A stretch of 64,000 nucleotides of DNA from JADJOY01 sp016713535 [NCBI: Deltaproteobacteria bacterium] (GTDB taxonomy: Bacteria; JADJOY01). Each line of letters begins with the position of its first letter. The first letter of the stretch is position 1. Under the pieces are notes generated by a model. It had not been told where the DNA came from, did not search any database, and was given only the letters and a program-made list of their open reading frames with translations. Where the stretch lies: NCBI GenBank assembly GCA_016713535.1, contig JADJOY010000033.1:56860-120859 (forward strand), written 5' to 3'. A program made the position numbers and the translations under genes. Of this stretch, positions 8,068 through 15,994 are shown piece after piece.

Positions 8068-10103
8068 GTCGCGAGCTCGGCGCCAGCCGCGGCGATCGGT
8101 ACCCTGACCTCGAAACGGGCGCCGCCGAGCGGTCCCGGGCTCACGCAGCGGACGTGGCCGCCGTGGGCCGCCACGATCTCGTGCACCAGGAATAGCCCGA
8201 GCCCGGTGCCGCGTCCCACTTCGCGCGTCGTGAAGAAGAGATCGAAGATGCGCTCTCGCACGGTCGGATTCACTCCCGCTCCGTCGTCGTCGACGGTCAA
8301 CACCACCTGCTCGCCTTCGCGCGCCAAGCGTACCGCGACGCGACGCGAGCCTCGCCCCGACGCCCTCCCCTCGTCCACCGCCGCGATCGCGTTCGACACC
8401 AGGTTCTGCGGGATCCGCGCGAGCGACGCGGTCGCCTCGACGATCAGCTCGGGTGGCGCCTCGAGCGAGAGCTCGATCGAACCCTTCCAGCGCGCGGCGA
8501 GCGCGTCGATCGCCGCCTTGGTGTCGGCGACCAGATCGCGCGGCTCTCGGCGATCGGTGGCGACCCGCTGCACCGCCGAGATCTCGTCGAGGATCGCGCG
8601 CATCCGCTCGACGTTCTCGACGCCTCCCGCGAGCAGCCGCGTGATGCGTTCGGTCAGCTCCTGGCGACGGTGCCCGGCCCTCTCGCCCTCGCTCGCCGCG
8701 GCGGGCTCGGGCGTGGCCAGCTCGGCGTGGTACTTGGCCACCAACCCGAGCGCCTGATCGAGCGCATGGACCGGATTCTTGAGCTCGTGAGCGGCGCCAC
8801 CCACGAGCAGGCCCATGGACGCGAGCCGGCGCGCGCGCTCGCCCTCGGCGATCCGCTCCGCCATTTGGTTGAGGTCGCGAGCGACCGATGCGAGCACGTC
8901 CGCGGAGCCGACGTCGATCCGGTGCGCGAAGTCACCGCGCGCGAAACGCTCGATGCCCTCCTGGATCCGGCTGAGCGGCTCGGTCGAGCGCCGTGCCACC
9001 ACTACGCCGAGCGCCACGCCCGCCGCGACCAGGAAGGCGCTCACCCACAGGTAGCGGCGCGCGAGCTGCTGAAACAGCGCCAGGTGTGGCGAGGCGAACG
9101 CCGCCGCCACCAGCGCCGTGGGACCGGGCTGGAAATCGGTGTCCTCGATCCAGCGGCCGATCCGCGCCGTGATGTGGCGCACCGCCGCCGGATCGACGCG
9201 ATCGCCGAGCGCGCCCGGGATCTGCGCCAGCTCGTCGATGAGCCGCGCGGCCTCGGCGAGCGCGTCGGGCGTGGCGATCTCCTCTCCGCCCGGCCCCGTC
9301 ACGACCGCCCCCGGCGCCGCGCTCCCGAGGCTCGCCGGGACGAGTACGCGCGACTCGAGGTTGGTGAGCGCACCGTTGAGCGACACCAGCGCCTCGAGCG
9401 CCTCGCGCTCCCCGGGGGCGATCGGTCCCTCGGCGCCCTCGTGCCCGGCGCCGAAGCGCGCCAGGACCCGCGATGAGAGCGTGTCGAGGGTGCGCCGCAC
9501 GGAGGCCGCCAGCGCCCCCGCCTGGGCCAGCTCCGGCGGGGGGACGGGGCGCGCCAGCGCCACCGCGCCGACGCGCACGGTGACGTCGCCGCGGCGGCGG
9601 GTCTCGGGGCTCTCGGGGTCGGGCACCGCGGCGAGCGAGTCGTCGATCGCCTGATCGAGCTCGCGCACGAGGCGGGTGGACTCGGGCCCGGCACGGCCCA
9701 TGCGATCGATCACCGCCGAGTTGGGGAGCGGGCCTTGCGGGGGGCGCCGTCCGCGTTCGACCCGGGCGGGATCGACCACCACGTAGCCCAGGATCCGCTC
9801 GTCGGGCTCGAGCGAGCGGACGATCGGGGCCGCGCCCTCGCTCGATCCCGCGCCAGGCCTGCCGAGCAAACGTGCCTGGACGAAGGGATCGGAGGCGAGC
9901 GCGTCTGCGAGCTCGTGCCACGGCTCGTCGACCCCGGTCCGGAAGAGCCGTCCGGTCATCGAGCGGTGGATCGCGAAGAACGCGCCCGCCACCGCGAGCA
10001 CCACGGCGACGGTGTAGGCGACGACGCGATTGCGATAGGACACGCGCTGCGCTCTCGTGGCCGGAGGGGCCTGATCCAGGGTTCGTGTAAGCGACGATGA
10101 CAC
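8064..10103 (-). CDS. Membrane histidine kinase with HAMP domain (partner of the NtrC regulator)
   Basis: A 679-residue sensor kinase. After TM1 (about 27-45) comes a large extracytoplasmic region of about 300 residues without a recognised domain, then TM2 (about 352-373, LWVSAFLVAAGVALGVVV), a HAMP linker (RSTEPLSRIQEGIERFARGD) and the H-box GGAAHELKNPVHALDQ, with His439 as the predicted phosphorylation site. ATP-binding boxes follow: N (IPQNLVSNAIAAVDEG), G1 (DDDGAGV), F (FDLFFTT) and G2 (GTGLGLFLVHEI). The open frame extends to 10325, but that part is Pro/Arg-rich; GTG 10103 or GTG 10043 is the likely start. It overlaps the response regulator by GTGA. The signal sensed by the large periplasmic region is unknown. 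Confidence 0.92.
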   Translation of the reverse strand: MSSSLTRTLDQAPPATRAQRVSYRNRVVAYTVAVVLAVAGAFFAIHRSMTGRLFRTGVDEPWHELADALASDPFVQARLLGRPGAGSSEGAAPIVRSLEPDERILGYVVVDPARVERGRRPPQGPLPNSAVIDRMGRAGPESTRLVRELDQAIDDSLAAVPDPESPETRRRGDVTVRVGAVALARPVPPPELAQAGALAASVRRTLDTLSSRVLARFGAGHEGAEGPIAPGEREALEALVSLNGALTNLESRVLVPASLGSAAPGAVVTGPGGEEIATPDALAEAARLIDELAQIPGALGDRVDPAAVRHITARIGRWIEDTDFQPGPTALVAAAFASPHLALFQQLARRYLWVSAFLVAAGVALGVVVARRSTEPLSRIQEGIERFARGDFAHRIDVGSADVLASVARDLNQMAERIAEGERARRLASMGLLVGGAAHELKNPVHALDQALGLVAKYHAELATPEPAAASEGERAGHRRQELTERITRLLAGGVENVERMRAILDEISAVQRVATDRREPRDLVADTKAAIDALAARWKGSIELSLEAPPELIVEATASLARIPQNLVSNAIAAVDEGRASGRGSRRVAVRLAREGEQVVLTVDDDGAGVNPTVRERIFDLFFTTREVGRGTGLGLFLVHEIVAAHGGHVRCVSPGPLGGARFEVRVPIAAAGAELAT

Positions 10104-10314
10104 GGGCGGCAAGGAAACGCGCAGCGGAGCGACGAGATGCAGGCGTCGAGCCGGGCACGTGGCGCCGGCATGGACCGAAAGGACGGCGGGATCCGACTCA
10201 CCCCCGTGATCGCGCGACGATGAGCCCGGCCGGGTGGATTCCGGCACCCGGCTTGCGGTAGCGCCGCGCAGGAGGGAGATCGTCCGGATCAACGCCCGGG
10301 CGACCATCACGACG

Positions 10315-10989
10315 ATGAACGGCACGTCACGGAGCTGCGGGTCCTGGAAGTCCGATCGCGTTCGCCTCGCCAGCCTCGCGCTGCTGGTCGCCGGCCTCGC
10401 GATCCTCGGCGGGTGCGAGAGCGACGTGTGGCTCGACGACGATCACGACCACCCGCCGTGCTGCAGCCCACCCCCGCCGCCCCCCCCGGGTGGCCCGTAC
10501 CAGGTGACGAGCTTCGGAGTGGACTTCCTGGACGGCTTCGTCGAGCCGAACGGCCGGGTGCATGGCTCGGAGGGGCTCCAGACCACCGACGCCGGCACGG
10601 TCGCGTTCGAGAGCTTCGATCTCTCTCAGATCCCGACGAGCGCGCGTGTGATCTACGCCGAGTTGGTCCTCAACAACGCGTGGTGGACGTCCGCCGGCGG
10701 CCCGATCGAGCTCGACGTGAGCACCGTTCCCTACGGCGACACCCTCGACTCCCAGGATCCGTTCGTGCAGGGTTACGACACGGTGGCGTTCTCGCTGGGC
10801 GCCGGTGCCCAGGGCGCGGCCGTGACCTTGGACGTGTCCACGCTGGTGGCGACGGAAGTACAGTACGGCTCGTCGTACCTCCAGCTCCGCCTCGACTCGT
10901 TCGGCGGTGACCTGGGCTTCGAGGACGCGGGTGGTAACCTGGGACTCGGGATCGGGCTAGCCCCTTCACTGACGGTGAGCTTCGAGTGA
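10315..10989 (+). CDS. Lipoprotein of unknown function with a beta-sandwich (DNRLRE/CBM96-like) body
   Basis: A 224-residue protein. Hydrophobic LASLALLVAGLAILGGC gives a clear lipobox (LGGC), followed by an Asp/His stretch (DDDHDHPPCC) and a poly-proline linker. The remaining 170 residues read as a beta-rich domain; AFESFDLSQIPTSARVIYAEL strongly recalls the opening of DNRLRE-type carbohydrate-binding domains (RFDLSxIPxxAxIxxAxL). Start ATG 10315 is preferred over the upstream in-frame ATG 10234 because it begins just before the signal peptide. The gene is divergent from the histidine kinase. The domain assignment is by pattern only. Confidence 0.7.
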   Translation: MNGTSRSCGSWKSDRVRLASLALLVAGLAILGGCESDVWLDDDHDHPPCCSPPPPPPPGGPYQVTSFGVDFLDGFVEPNGRVHGSEGLQTTDAGTVAFESFDLSQIPTSARVIYAELVLNNAWWTSAGGPIELDVSTVPYGDTLDSQDPFVQGYDTVAFSLGAGAQGAAVTLDVSTLVATEVQYGSSYLQLRLDSFGGDLGFEDAGGNLGLGIGLAPSLTVSFE

Positions 10990-11221
10990 TCCCGGAACAA
11001 TCTTGCCGCTTCGAGCGACCGTGAGCGACATGCGACCACGCCCGAGGGACCCGCAGGGAGATCTTCCCGGCGGGCTCCGAGCCTCGACGCAGGCGAGGCC
11101 GGCGGGCGGGTCCGAGGTGGCTCCGTGGCGCCGTTCGAGCCGACCCTGCGGAGGCGAAGCCACCCGAGGAGCCCGGCGGCGAGCGGCGCGAGGCCTCGGA
11201 CGGGCTGGGCGCCGGGGCCGC

Positions 11222-11545
11222 GTGCTCGCGTGGCTGATCGCGAGCGTGATGCTCCTCGACGCCGCCAGCGCTCACGCCGACTGGTGGCGGCCACGCGGCA
11301 GCGGCGGCTCGAGCAGCGGCTCGGGTGGAAGCTCGGGAAGCAGCTCGAGCGGCGGCCGCAACGGCGGCGGCTCGGGCGACTCTCGGCCGACGACGCCCCC
11401 GCGGGGTGGCTACTCGCCCGGATCCTGTAGCTGGGTGACGATCTCGCGCCAGGCGCAATACGTCGATCCGTCCGGCCGGACGGTCTACGAGATCACCCAG
11501 AAGAACACCTGCACCGGCGAAGTTCGCACGCTCTTCGGGTATTGA
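11222..11545 (+). CDS. Small secreted Ser/Gly-rich protein
   Basis: A 107-residue product from GTG 11222: signal peptide VLAWLIASVMLLDAASAHADWW, then a flexible region of about 45 residues made almost only of Ser, Gly, Asn and Arg, then a compact tail, CSWVTISRQAQYVDPSGRT, ending in NTCTGEVRTLFGY. The tail has two cysteines (CSW and NTC) that could form a disulphide. The frame opens at 11003, but the stretch before the signal peptide is Arg-rich and unlikely to be translated. No family recognised. Confidence 0.5.
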   Translation: MLAWLIASVMLLDAASAHADWWRPRGSGGSSSGSGGSSGSSSSGGRNGGGSGDSRPTTPPRGGYSPGSCSWVTISRQAQYVDPSGRTVYEITQKNTCTGEVRTLFGY

Positions 11546-11644
11546 CCCCCTCCCGGGCGCCCTGCGCCACCCACGGGATCGAGCGGAAACGGAACAAAAG
11601 TCATGTTCCGGACCCGGCGTCGACTGGTATGAATCTGAAATTCG

Positions 11645-11659
11645 CCCGCTCCAAGCGGG
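11645..11659 (+). promoter_or_regulatory. Perfect hairpin in the 5' leader of the Crp/Fnr gene
   Basis: CCCGCT and AGCGGG form a 6-bp perfect inverted repeat with a 3-base loop (CCA), nine bases before the ATG. A TGGTATGAAT extended -10-like element lies at about 11627-11636, so the hairpin would sit in the leader RNA or act as a small operator. No Shine-Dalgarno is visible between it and the ATG. Confidence 0.4.
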
Positions 11660-11668
11660 AATACCCTG

Positions 11669-12454
11669 ATGACTTCGCCGCCCACGTCGCCCCAAGCCGC
11701 CGGCCTGCTCAAGTGCCTGGGCGGTGAGCTCGACGAAGGCACGGCGCCACTCGTCGGACGAGCCGAGGTCCGGTCAGCCCCGCCCGGCACGATCCTGGGT
11801 CGTCAGGGAGAGTTCAGCCCCGGCGTGTTCCTCATCCTCGACGGGCTTGTGCGCCTCTACCGTGCTCACGAGAGCGGCCGCGAGCTCGTGCTGTGGAATC
11901 TCACCGACCCCGACTGCTTCTGCTTCTCGCCGCCGTGCACCGATCTCGCGAGTCCATTCTCGGCGCAATGCCTGGCGCCGACCCGCTACGCGCACATCCC
12001 CGCCCCCGAGTGGAACCGGCACGTGTGCGAGCGGGCGAACCGGATGACCGGCCTGATCGAGTGCCTGTCGCAGGAGCGTGGTGACCTGGGCCGATGGGCC
12101 GAGGAGCTCTCGACCCTCACCGTGCCGCAGCGCCTGCGCAGCCACCTGGCGTTCCTGGCCAAGGTGCGGGGGACGGCGGAGGCGGGGGCGATCCGCCTGA
12201 CCTACGGGGCCTCGCGGGCGCAGCTCGCCGCGGCGATCGGAACGGCACCCGAGGTCGTCACCCGCGCCCTGAGCGAGCTGGTCGCGAAGGGGATCATCGA
12301 GCGCGCCGGACGCCACCTCCGCGTGCTCGCCCCCGACCGCCTCGGGCCGCCCCCGGCCCCGCCGCGGACCTCCCTCGCCGTCGGTCCGACGCGAGCCGCG
12401 CCGGCCACGGCCCTGCCTCGCCCCGCCGACCCGCGCCCGACGCGCGCTCGCTGA
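11669..12454 (+). CDS. Crp/Fnr-family transcriptional regulator
   Basis: A 261-residue regulator. The cyclic-nucleotide-binding fold spans about residues 25-125 (PPGTILGRQGEFSPGVFLILDGLVRLY). The DNA-binding winged helix is at about 165-220, with recognition helix YGASRAQLAAAIGTAPEVVTRALSELVAKGIIER. Cysteines are unusually clustered (Cys16 and the run DPDCFCFSPPC near residue 90), so a redox or iron-sulphur sensing role is possible, though the spacing is not that of E. coli FNR. A disordered Pro/Arg tail of about 40 residues follows the winged helix. Only 25 bases separate it from the globin-kinase gene downstream, so they probably form one operon. Confidence 0.88.
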   Translation: MTSPPTSPQAAGLLKCLGGELDEGTAPLVGRAEVRSAPPGTILGRQGEFSPGVFLILDGLVRLYRAHESGRELVLWNLTDPDCFCFSPPCTDLASPFSAQCLAPTRYAHIPAPEWNRHVCERANRMTGLIECLSQERGDLGRWAEELSTLTVPQRLRSHLAFLAKVRGTAEAGAIRLTYGASRAQLAAAIGTAPEVVTRALSELVAKGIIERAGRHLRVLAPDRLGPPPAPPRTSLAVGPTRAAPATALPRPADPRPTRAR

Positions 12455-12479
12455 GGCGGACGCCCATGGTGACCGGCGG

Positions 12480-13866
12480 ATGACCTCGATCCAGTCCCTC
12501 CCGGGCACGGTCCTCTCCAACCGCTACGTCCTCTCGGATCCGATCGGAAGCGGCACCTTCGGGGTCGTGTTCCGTGCTCAGGACGTCCGCAGTGGCACGC
12601 AGGTGATCGTCAAGGTCCTCAAAGGACCGTACGGGTTCATCCACCTTGACTCGTTCCGTCGCGAGATCGACTCGGCGCGACGGATCCAGCACCCGAGCGC
12701 GGTGCGGATCATCGATTACGGGGTCGCCGATCGCGACCGGCCCTTCCTCGTCATGGAGGCCGTGGACGGCGTCACGCTGCTCGAGTGGGCCTCGGCGCGG
12801 CGGCCACTACCGATCGAGGCATGCGCCAGCGTGCTGCTGCCGGTTGCCGAACTGCTCTCGGAAGCCCACGCCGCCGGGGTGGTCCACTGCGACGTGAAGC
12901 CGTCCCACATCCTCGTCCAGGGCCGGGAAGGCGCGCCGCCCCTCGTGAAGCTCGTGGACTTCGGGATCGCGCGCATCGCGCGGTCGCTCGGCGGTGACTC
13001 GACGGCCGACGGCAGCGGCTCCCCACGGCGCATCTCCGGCACCCCGGCCTACATGTCGCCCGAGCGGGTGCTGGGCGGCGACTACGACGGGCGCGCCGAC
13101 GTGTACAGCCTCGCCATCGTGCTCTACGAGCTGCTCACGGGGAGATTGCCGTTCGACCTGCGGGACGATCCCCGAGTCGGGCGAGATCCTGCAGGCCCAG
13201 GTCCGCGACCGCCCGTTCGCCGTCGGACGCTACCGTTCTCATGCGTCGCCGACGCTCGAGGGTTTCCTCGAGCGCTGCCTGGCCAAAGACCCGAGCCAGC
13301 GGCCGACGGCGGCGGAGTTCGGTACGTACCTCAGGCTCGAGCGCGACCTCGCGCTCCGCGCCCACGATCCCGCCACCGCCGATGGCACGACGAGAGCGCC
13401 GGCTGGCCCGCGCGCCGACGCACCGACGGCGCTCTTCCGTCCCGAGCTACGACGGATCCTCGACCCGCGGCTGCGCCTGGTGCTGCCCAGCCTCGAGCGC
13501 TGCATGGCGAATGGCGACCTGTTCGGTCGCTTCTCTGAGCGCGTGATGGCCGCGTCGCCGGAGATCGCGGAGCGCTTCCGCGGCACCGACATGGCGGGGC
13601 AGAAGCGCATCCTCCACCACGCCATCAACCTGGTCCTCGCCTTCTTCGAGCACGACCCCATCGGCGCATGGGCCATCGAGCGCGTGCGCCGGACGCACGC
13701 GCGCTCCGGCCTCGACATCGCGCCCCACCTCTACGAGCCGTGGCGTGAAGCCTTCCTCGAAACCGTCGAGGAGCTCGATCCCGCGATGGACGACGGCGTC
13801 GAGATCGCGTGGCGCGTCGTGCTCCAGAGCACCATCGACTACGTGATCGCCGGGTACGACGCCTGA
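12480..13866 (+). CDS. Ser/Thr protein kinase fused to a C-terminal globin domain (apparent frameshift)
   Basis: The first 230 residues are a complete Hanks-type kinase: Gly loop GSGTFGVV (23-30), ATP-binding Lys45, catalytic HCDVKPSHI (Asp138, Lys140), LVDFGIARI (160-162) and the activation-segment end MSPER. The frame breaks at a CCCC run (13170-13173); removing one C continues DDPESGEILQAQ, the C-lobe (LAKDPSQRPTAAEFG), a short linker and about 140 residues resembling bacterial globins (LERCMANGDLFGRFSERV, SPEIAERFRGTDMAGQKR, DIAPHLYEPWREAFLETV). His in RRTHARSGLDI (codon 13696-13698) matches the haem-ligating proximal histidine. There is no transmembrane helix, so this looks like a cytosolic haem-sensing kinase. 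Without the correction the protein ends at 13538 and lacks the globin. Confidence 0.85.
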
Positions 13867-13885
13867 GGCCGACGCCGCCGCGACG

Positions 13886-14971
13886 TCACCTGCCGTGCGG
13901 CGCGCCCGCGTGGGCGACGAACGCCAGCACCGAGAGGGTCGCGACCAGCCAGCAGTAGAGCGCGGTGCCAGTCGAGTCCGAGACCCCCTCGGGGTTGGTG
14001 CGAAACGCTCGCAACGCGGCGACCGCCGCGATCACGGCCAGCAGCCCCTCCCTGGTCACCGCGAACGCACCCGCCGCCACCAGCACCGCGATCCAGCGCT
14101 GCATCCGCGACATCGAGCGGAAGCCTCGGCTACCGTCGAGCGCCCAGATCGGCACCAGGTTGAAAAGGTTGAGGAAGGCGCCGGTTCCCGCGATCGCTGC
14201 CCACAGCGGCTCGCGCGTGACGTGGAACACCACGTACGCGACGACCGCCGCCACGAGCCCCCACACCGGCCCGGCCAGCCCGGTGCGCGCGTCCTGCACC
14301 GGATCCGTGAGCGGCTGCTGCAGTCGCACGTAGGCGCCGAGCATCGGCACGAACATCGGAGTGGTCGCTCGCACTCCGTAGCGCGAGAGCGCCGCCACGT
14401 GCCCCATCTCGTGCAGGTAGAGGCTCACGATCAGCCCCACCGCGTACTTCCAGCCCCACATCGAGGCGTAGACCCACACCGACAGCAACATCGACGACAG
14501 CGTGCCGAGCTTGGTGAAGCCGAGCAGCACGAACTTGAGCTTCCCGAGCAGGAACAGGATCGCGAACTTGCCCTTGAGCAGGACCGCCACGAGCGCGGCG
14601 AGAATCGCGCCGATAGGACCGCGGCGGGATGCCTTCTCGGCCCGCTGCGCGCGCTCGGCGAGCGGCGAGGCGGTGTTCGGCTTGGCCGTGGCGGCGGCAC
14701 GCACGCCGTCGACTTCGCGTCCGAGCGCCTGGATGTGATCGCGAATCGTCTGGTGCTGCGCGGACCCGTCCGGCACAAGCTCGAGCGCACGTCGCCACTC
14801 GACCAGCGCCGCCGTCGCGTCGCCCGCGGCGCGAGCCGCCTCCGCCCGGGTCACGATCGCCCGCAACTCGTCGCCGTGGACCAAACGCCCGCACGCCGGG
14901 CACGCGAGCAGGCGCGGCGCGAGCTCGGTGCCGCAGGTCGGGCACGTGGCGGGTGCGAAGGGGGTGATCAT
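13886..14971 (-). CDS. Site-2 protease-like membrane metallopeptidase (M50) with N-terminal zinc ribbon
   Basis: A 361-residue protein. Residues 9-27 carry two CxxC pairs (CPTCGTEL and CPACGRL), a zinc ribbon, followed by a TPR-like helical stretch (about 40-90). The membrane part (from about 120) has the zinc-binding HEMGH in SLYLHEMGHVAALSRYG and the second metal motif as NLVPIWALDGSRGF (N-x2-P-x4-LDG), so the active site looks complete. Such proteases cleave membrane-embedded regulators. It is co-oriented with a zinc-ribbon membrane protein 28 bases upstream, suggesting a two-gene unit. The substrate is unknown. Confidence 0.85.
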   Translation of the reverse strand: MITPFAPATCPTCGTELAPRLLACPACGRLVHGDELRAIVTRAEAARAAGDATAALVEWRRALELVPDGSAQHQTIRDHIQALGREVDGVRAAATAKPNTASPLAERAQRAEKASRRGPIGAILAALVAVLLKGKFAILFLLGKLKFVLLGFTKLGTLSSMLLSVWVYASMWGWKYAVGLIVSLYLHEMGHVAALSRYGVRATTPMFVPMLGAYVRLQQPLTDPVQDARTGLAGPVWGLVAAVVAYVVFHVTREPLWAAIAGTGAFLNLFNLVPIWALDGSRGFRSMSRMQRWIAVLVAAGAFAVTREGLLAVIAAVAALRAFRTNPEGVSDSTGTALYCWLVATLSVLAFVAHAGAPHGR

Positions 14972-14999
14972 GGCCGTACGAAGTCTCGCGCGAGGGCGA

Positions 15000-15971
15000 T
15001 CAGGTGAACGAGGCTGGATCTGGCGCCGCTGCCGGGTCCGTGGCTACTCGATACGGCCCGGTGAAGTCGAGCACCAGCTTGCGGTTCATCTTCCATGCGG
15101 CTTGCAGCGCGAAGAAGGTGATCAAGAGTCCGAGCAGCGCGGTGGTCGGCGCGGTGGTGAGGACGAAGCGCGGCCACGCTCCCGCCACGACCAGGCCTAC
15201 GACCCCGATCAAGGCCAGCGTCGCGAACGGGTGGTTCTTCATCCATGGTGGGACGTCCGCTTCGGCCTCGGTGGATGGATCGGGTGCTGGCGCGGCGGCG
15301 GCGGCCGGTGCGGGCGCTGGCGTCGGCTGCGCGGTTCGCGACGCGGTGCGCAGGCCGATCGGTGGCGGCGCGATCACGCCAGCGGGGGCGCCAGGCGGAG
15401 GCGGGGTCGCCGTGTCCGCGGTGCCGGGGGTCGCGGTGCCCGCATTCACCGCTCCCGCATTCGCGTCCTTGCTCGTCGAGGGTTCGGAGATCGCCGCCTC
15501 GATGCCGCCGATGAACTCGGGCAGGTGCGCTCCACCGATCGACGCGTAGGTCAGCAGCACCGCCATCCACTGGTAGGCCCAGCCACCGCGACGGCGGGCA
15601 CCCCAGCGCACCGCGCCGCCCACCATCGCCCCCAGGACCAGCGCTGCGATCGCGAACTCGTGGTCGGTCGCCTTGCTGAGCTGGTGATACAGGAACGCTC
15701 CGGCCACCGCCGCGACGGTGCCCGCGAGCGACGCGCGGATCACCCGCGCCAACCGCGAGCCGCCGGTCAGCGCCTCCTCGCTCGCGGCCTTGCAGCTCCG
15801 GCACGTCGCCTTGCTGGCGCTCTCGAAGTACTCGTCCGCCACCGGCTTGTTGCACGCCGAGCACACGAGCCCGGGCGCGGCCGCGCCGCCAGCCGCGGGC
15901 ACGACACGCTCCAGGTCGAGCGCGGGCGCCACCACGGGGTGAAGCCGATCGGGAATCAGCGGATCACTCAT
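15000..15971 (-). CDS. Zinc-ribbon multi-pass membrane protein
   Basis: A 323-residue protein of no recognised family. After MSDPLIPDRLHP it has a four-cysteine ribbon (CSACNKPV then CRSCKAAS), three hydrophobic segments around residues 75-145, a long Ala/Pro/Thr-rich linker (about 165-235) and two further membrane segments near the C-terminus (LIGVVGLVVAGAW and LLGLLITFFALQAAW). Start ATG 15971 is preferred to the frame opening at 15989. It precedes the site-2 protease gene by 28 bases; both have an N-terminal zinc ribbon plus membrane segments, so it may be a partner or substrate of that protease (inference). Confidence 0.7.
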   Translation of the reverse strand: MSDPLIPDRLHPVVAPALDLERVVPAAGGAAAPGLVCSACNKPVADEYFESASKATCRSCKAASEEALTGGSRLARVIRASLAGTVAAVAGAFLYHQLSKATDHEFAIAALVLGAMVGGAVRWGARRRGGWAYQWMAVLLTYASIGGAHLPEFIGGIEAAISEPSTSKDANAGAVNAGTATPGTADTATPPPPGAPAGVIAPPPIGLRTASRTAQPTPAPAPAAAAAPAPDPSTEAEADVPPWMKNHPFATLALIGVVGLVVAGAWPRFVLTTAPTTALLGLLITFFALQAAWKMNRKLVLDFTGPYRVATDPAAAPDPASFT

Positions 15972-15994
15972 CCGACCTCCGGGGGGCACGTCGC

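Noticed and set aside
6517-8757. A 746-codon plus-strand frame opposite the NtrC regulator and kinase
   Set aside because: Same shadow effect; the minus-strand proteins have all catalytic motifs.
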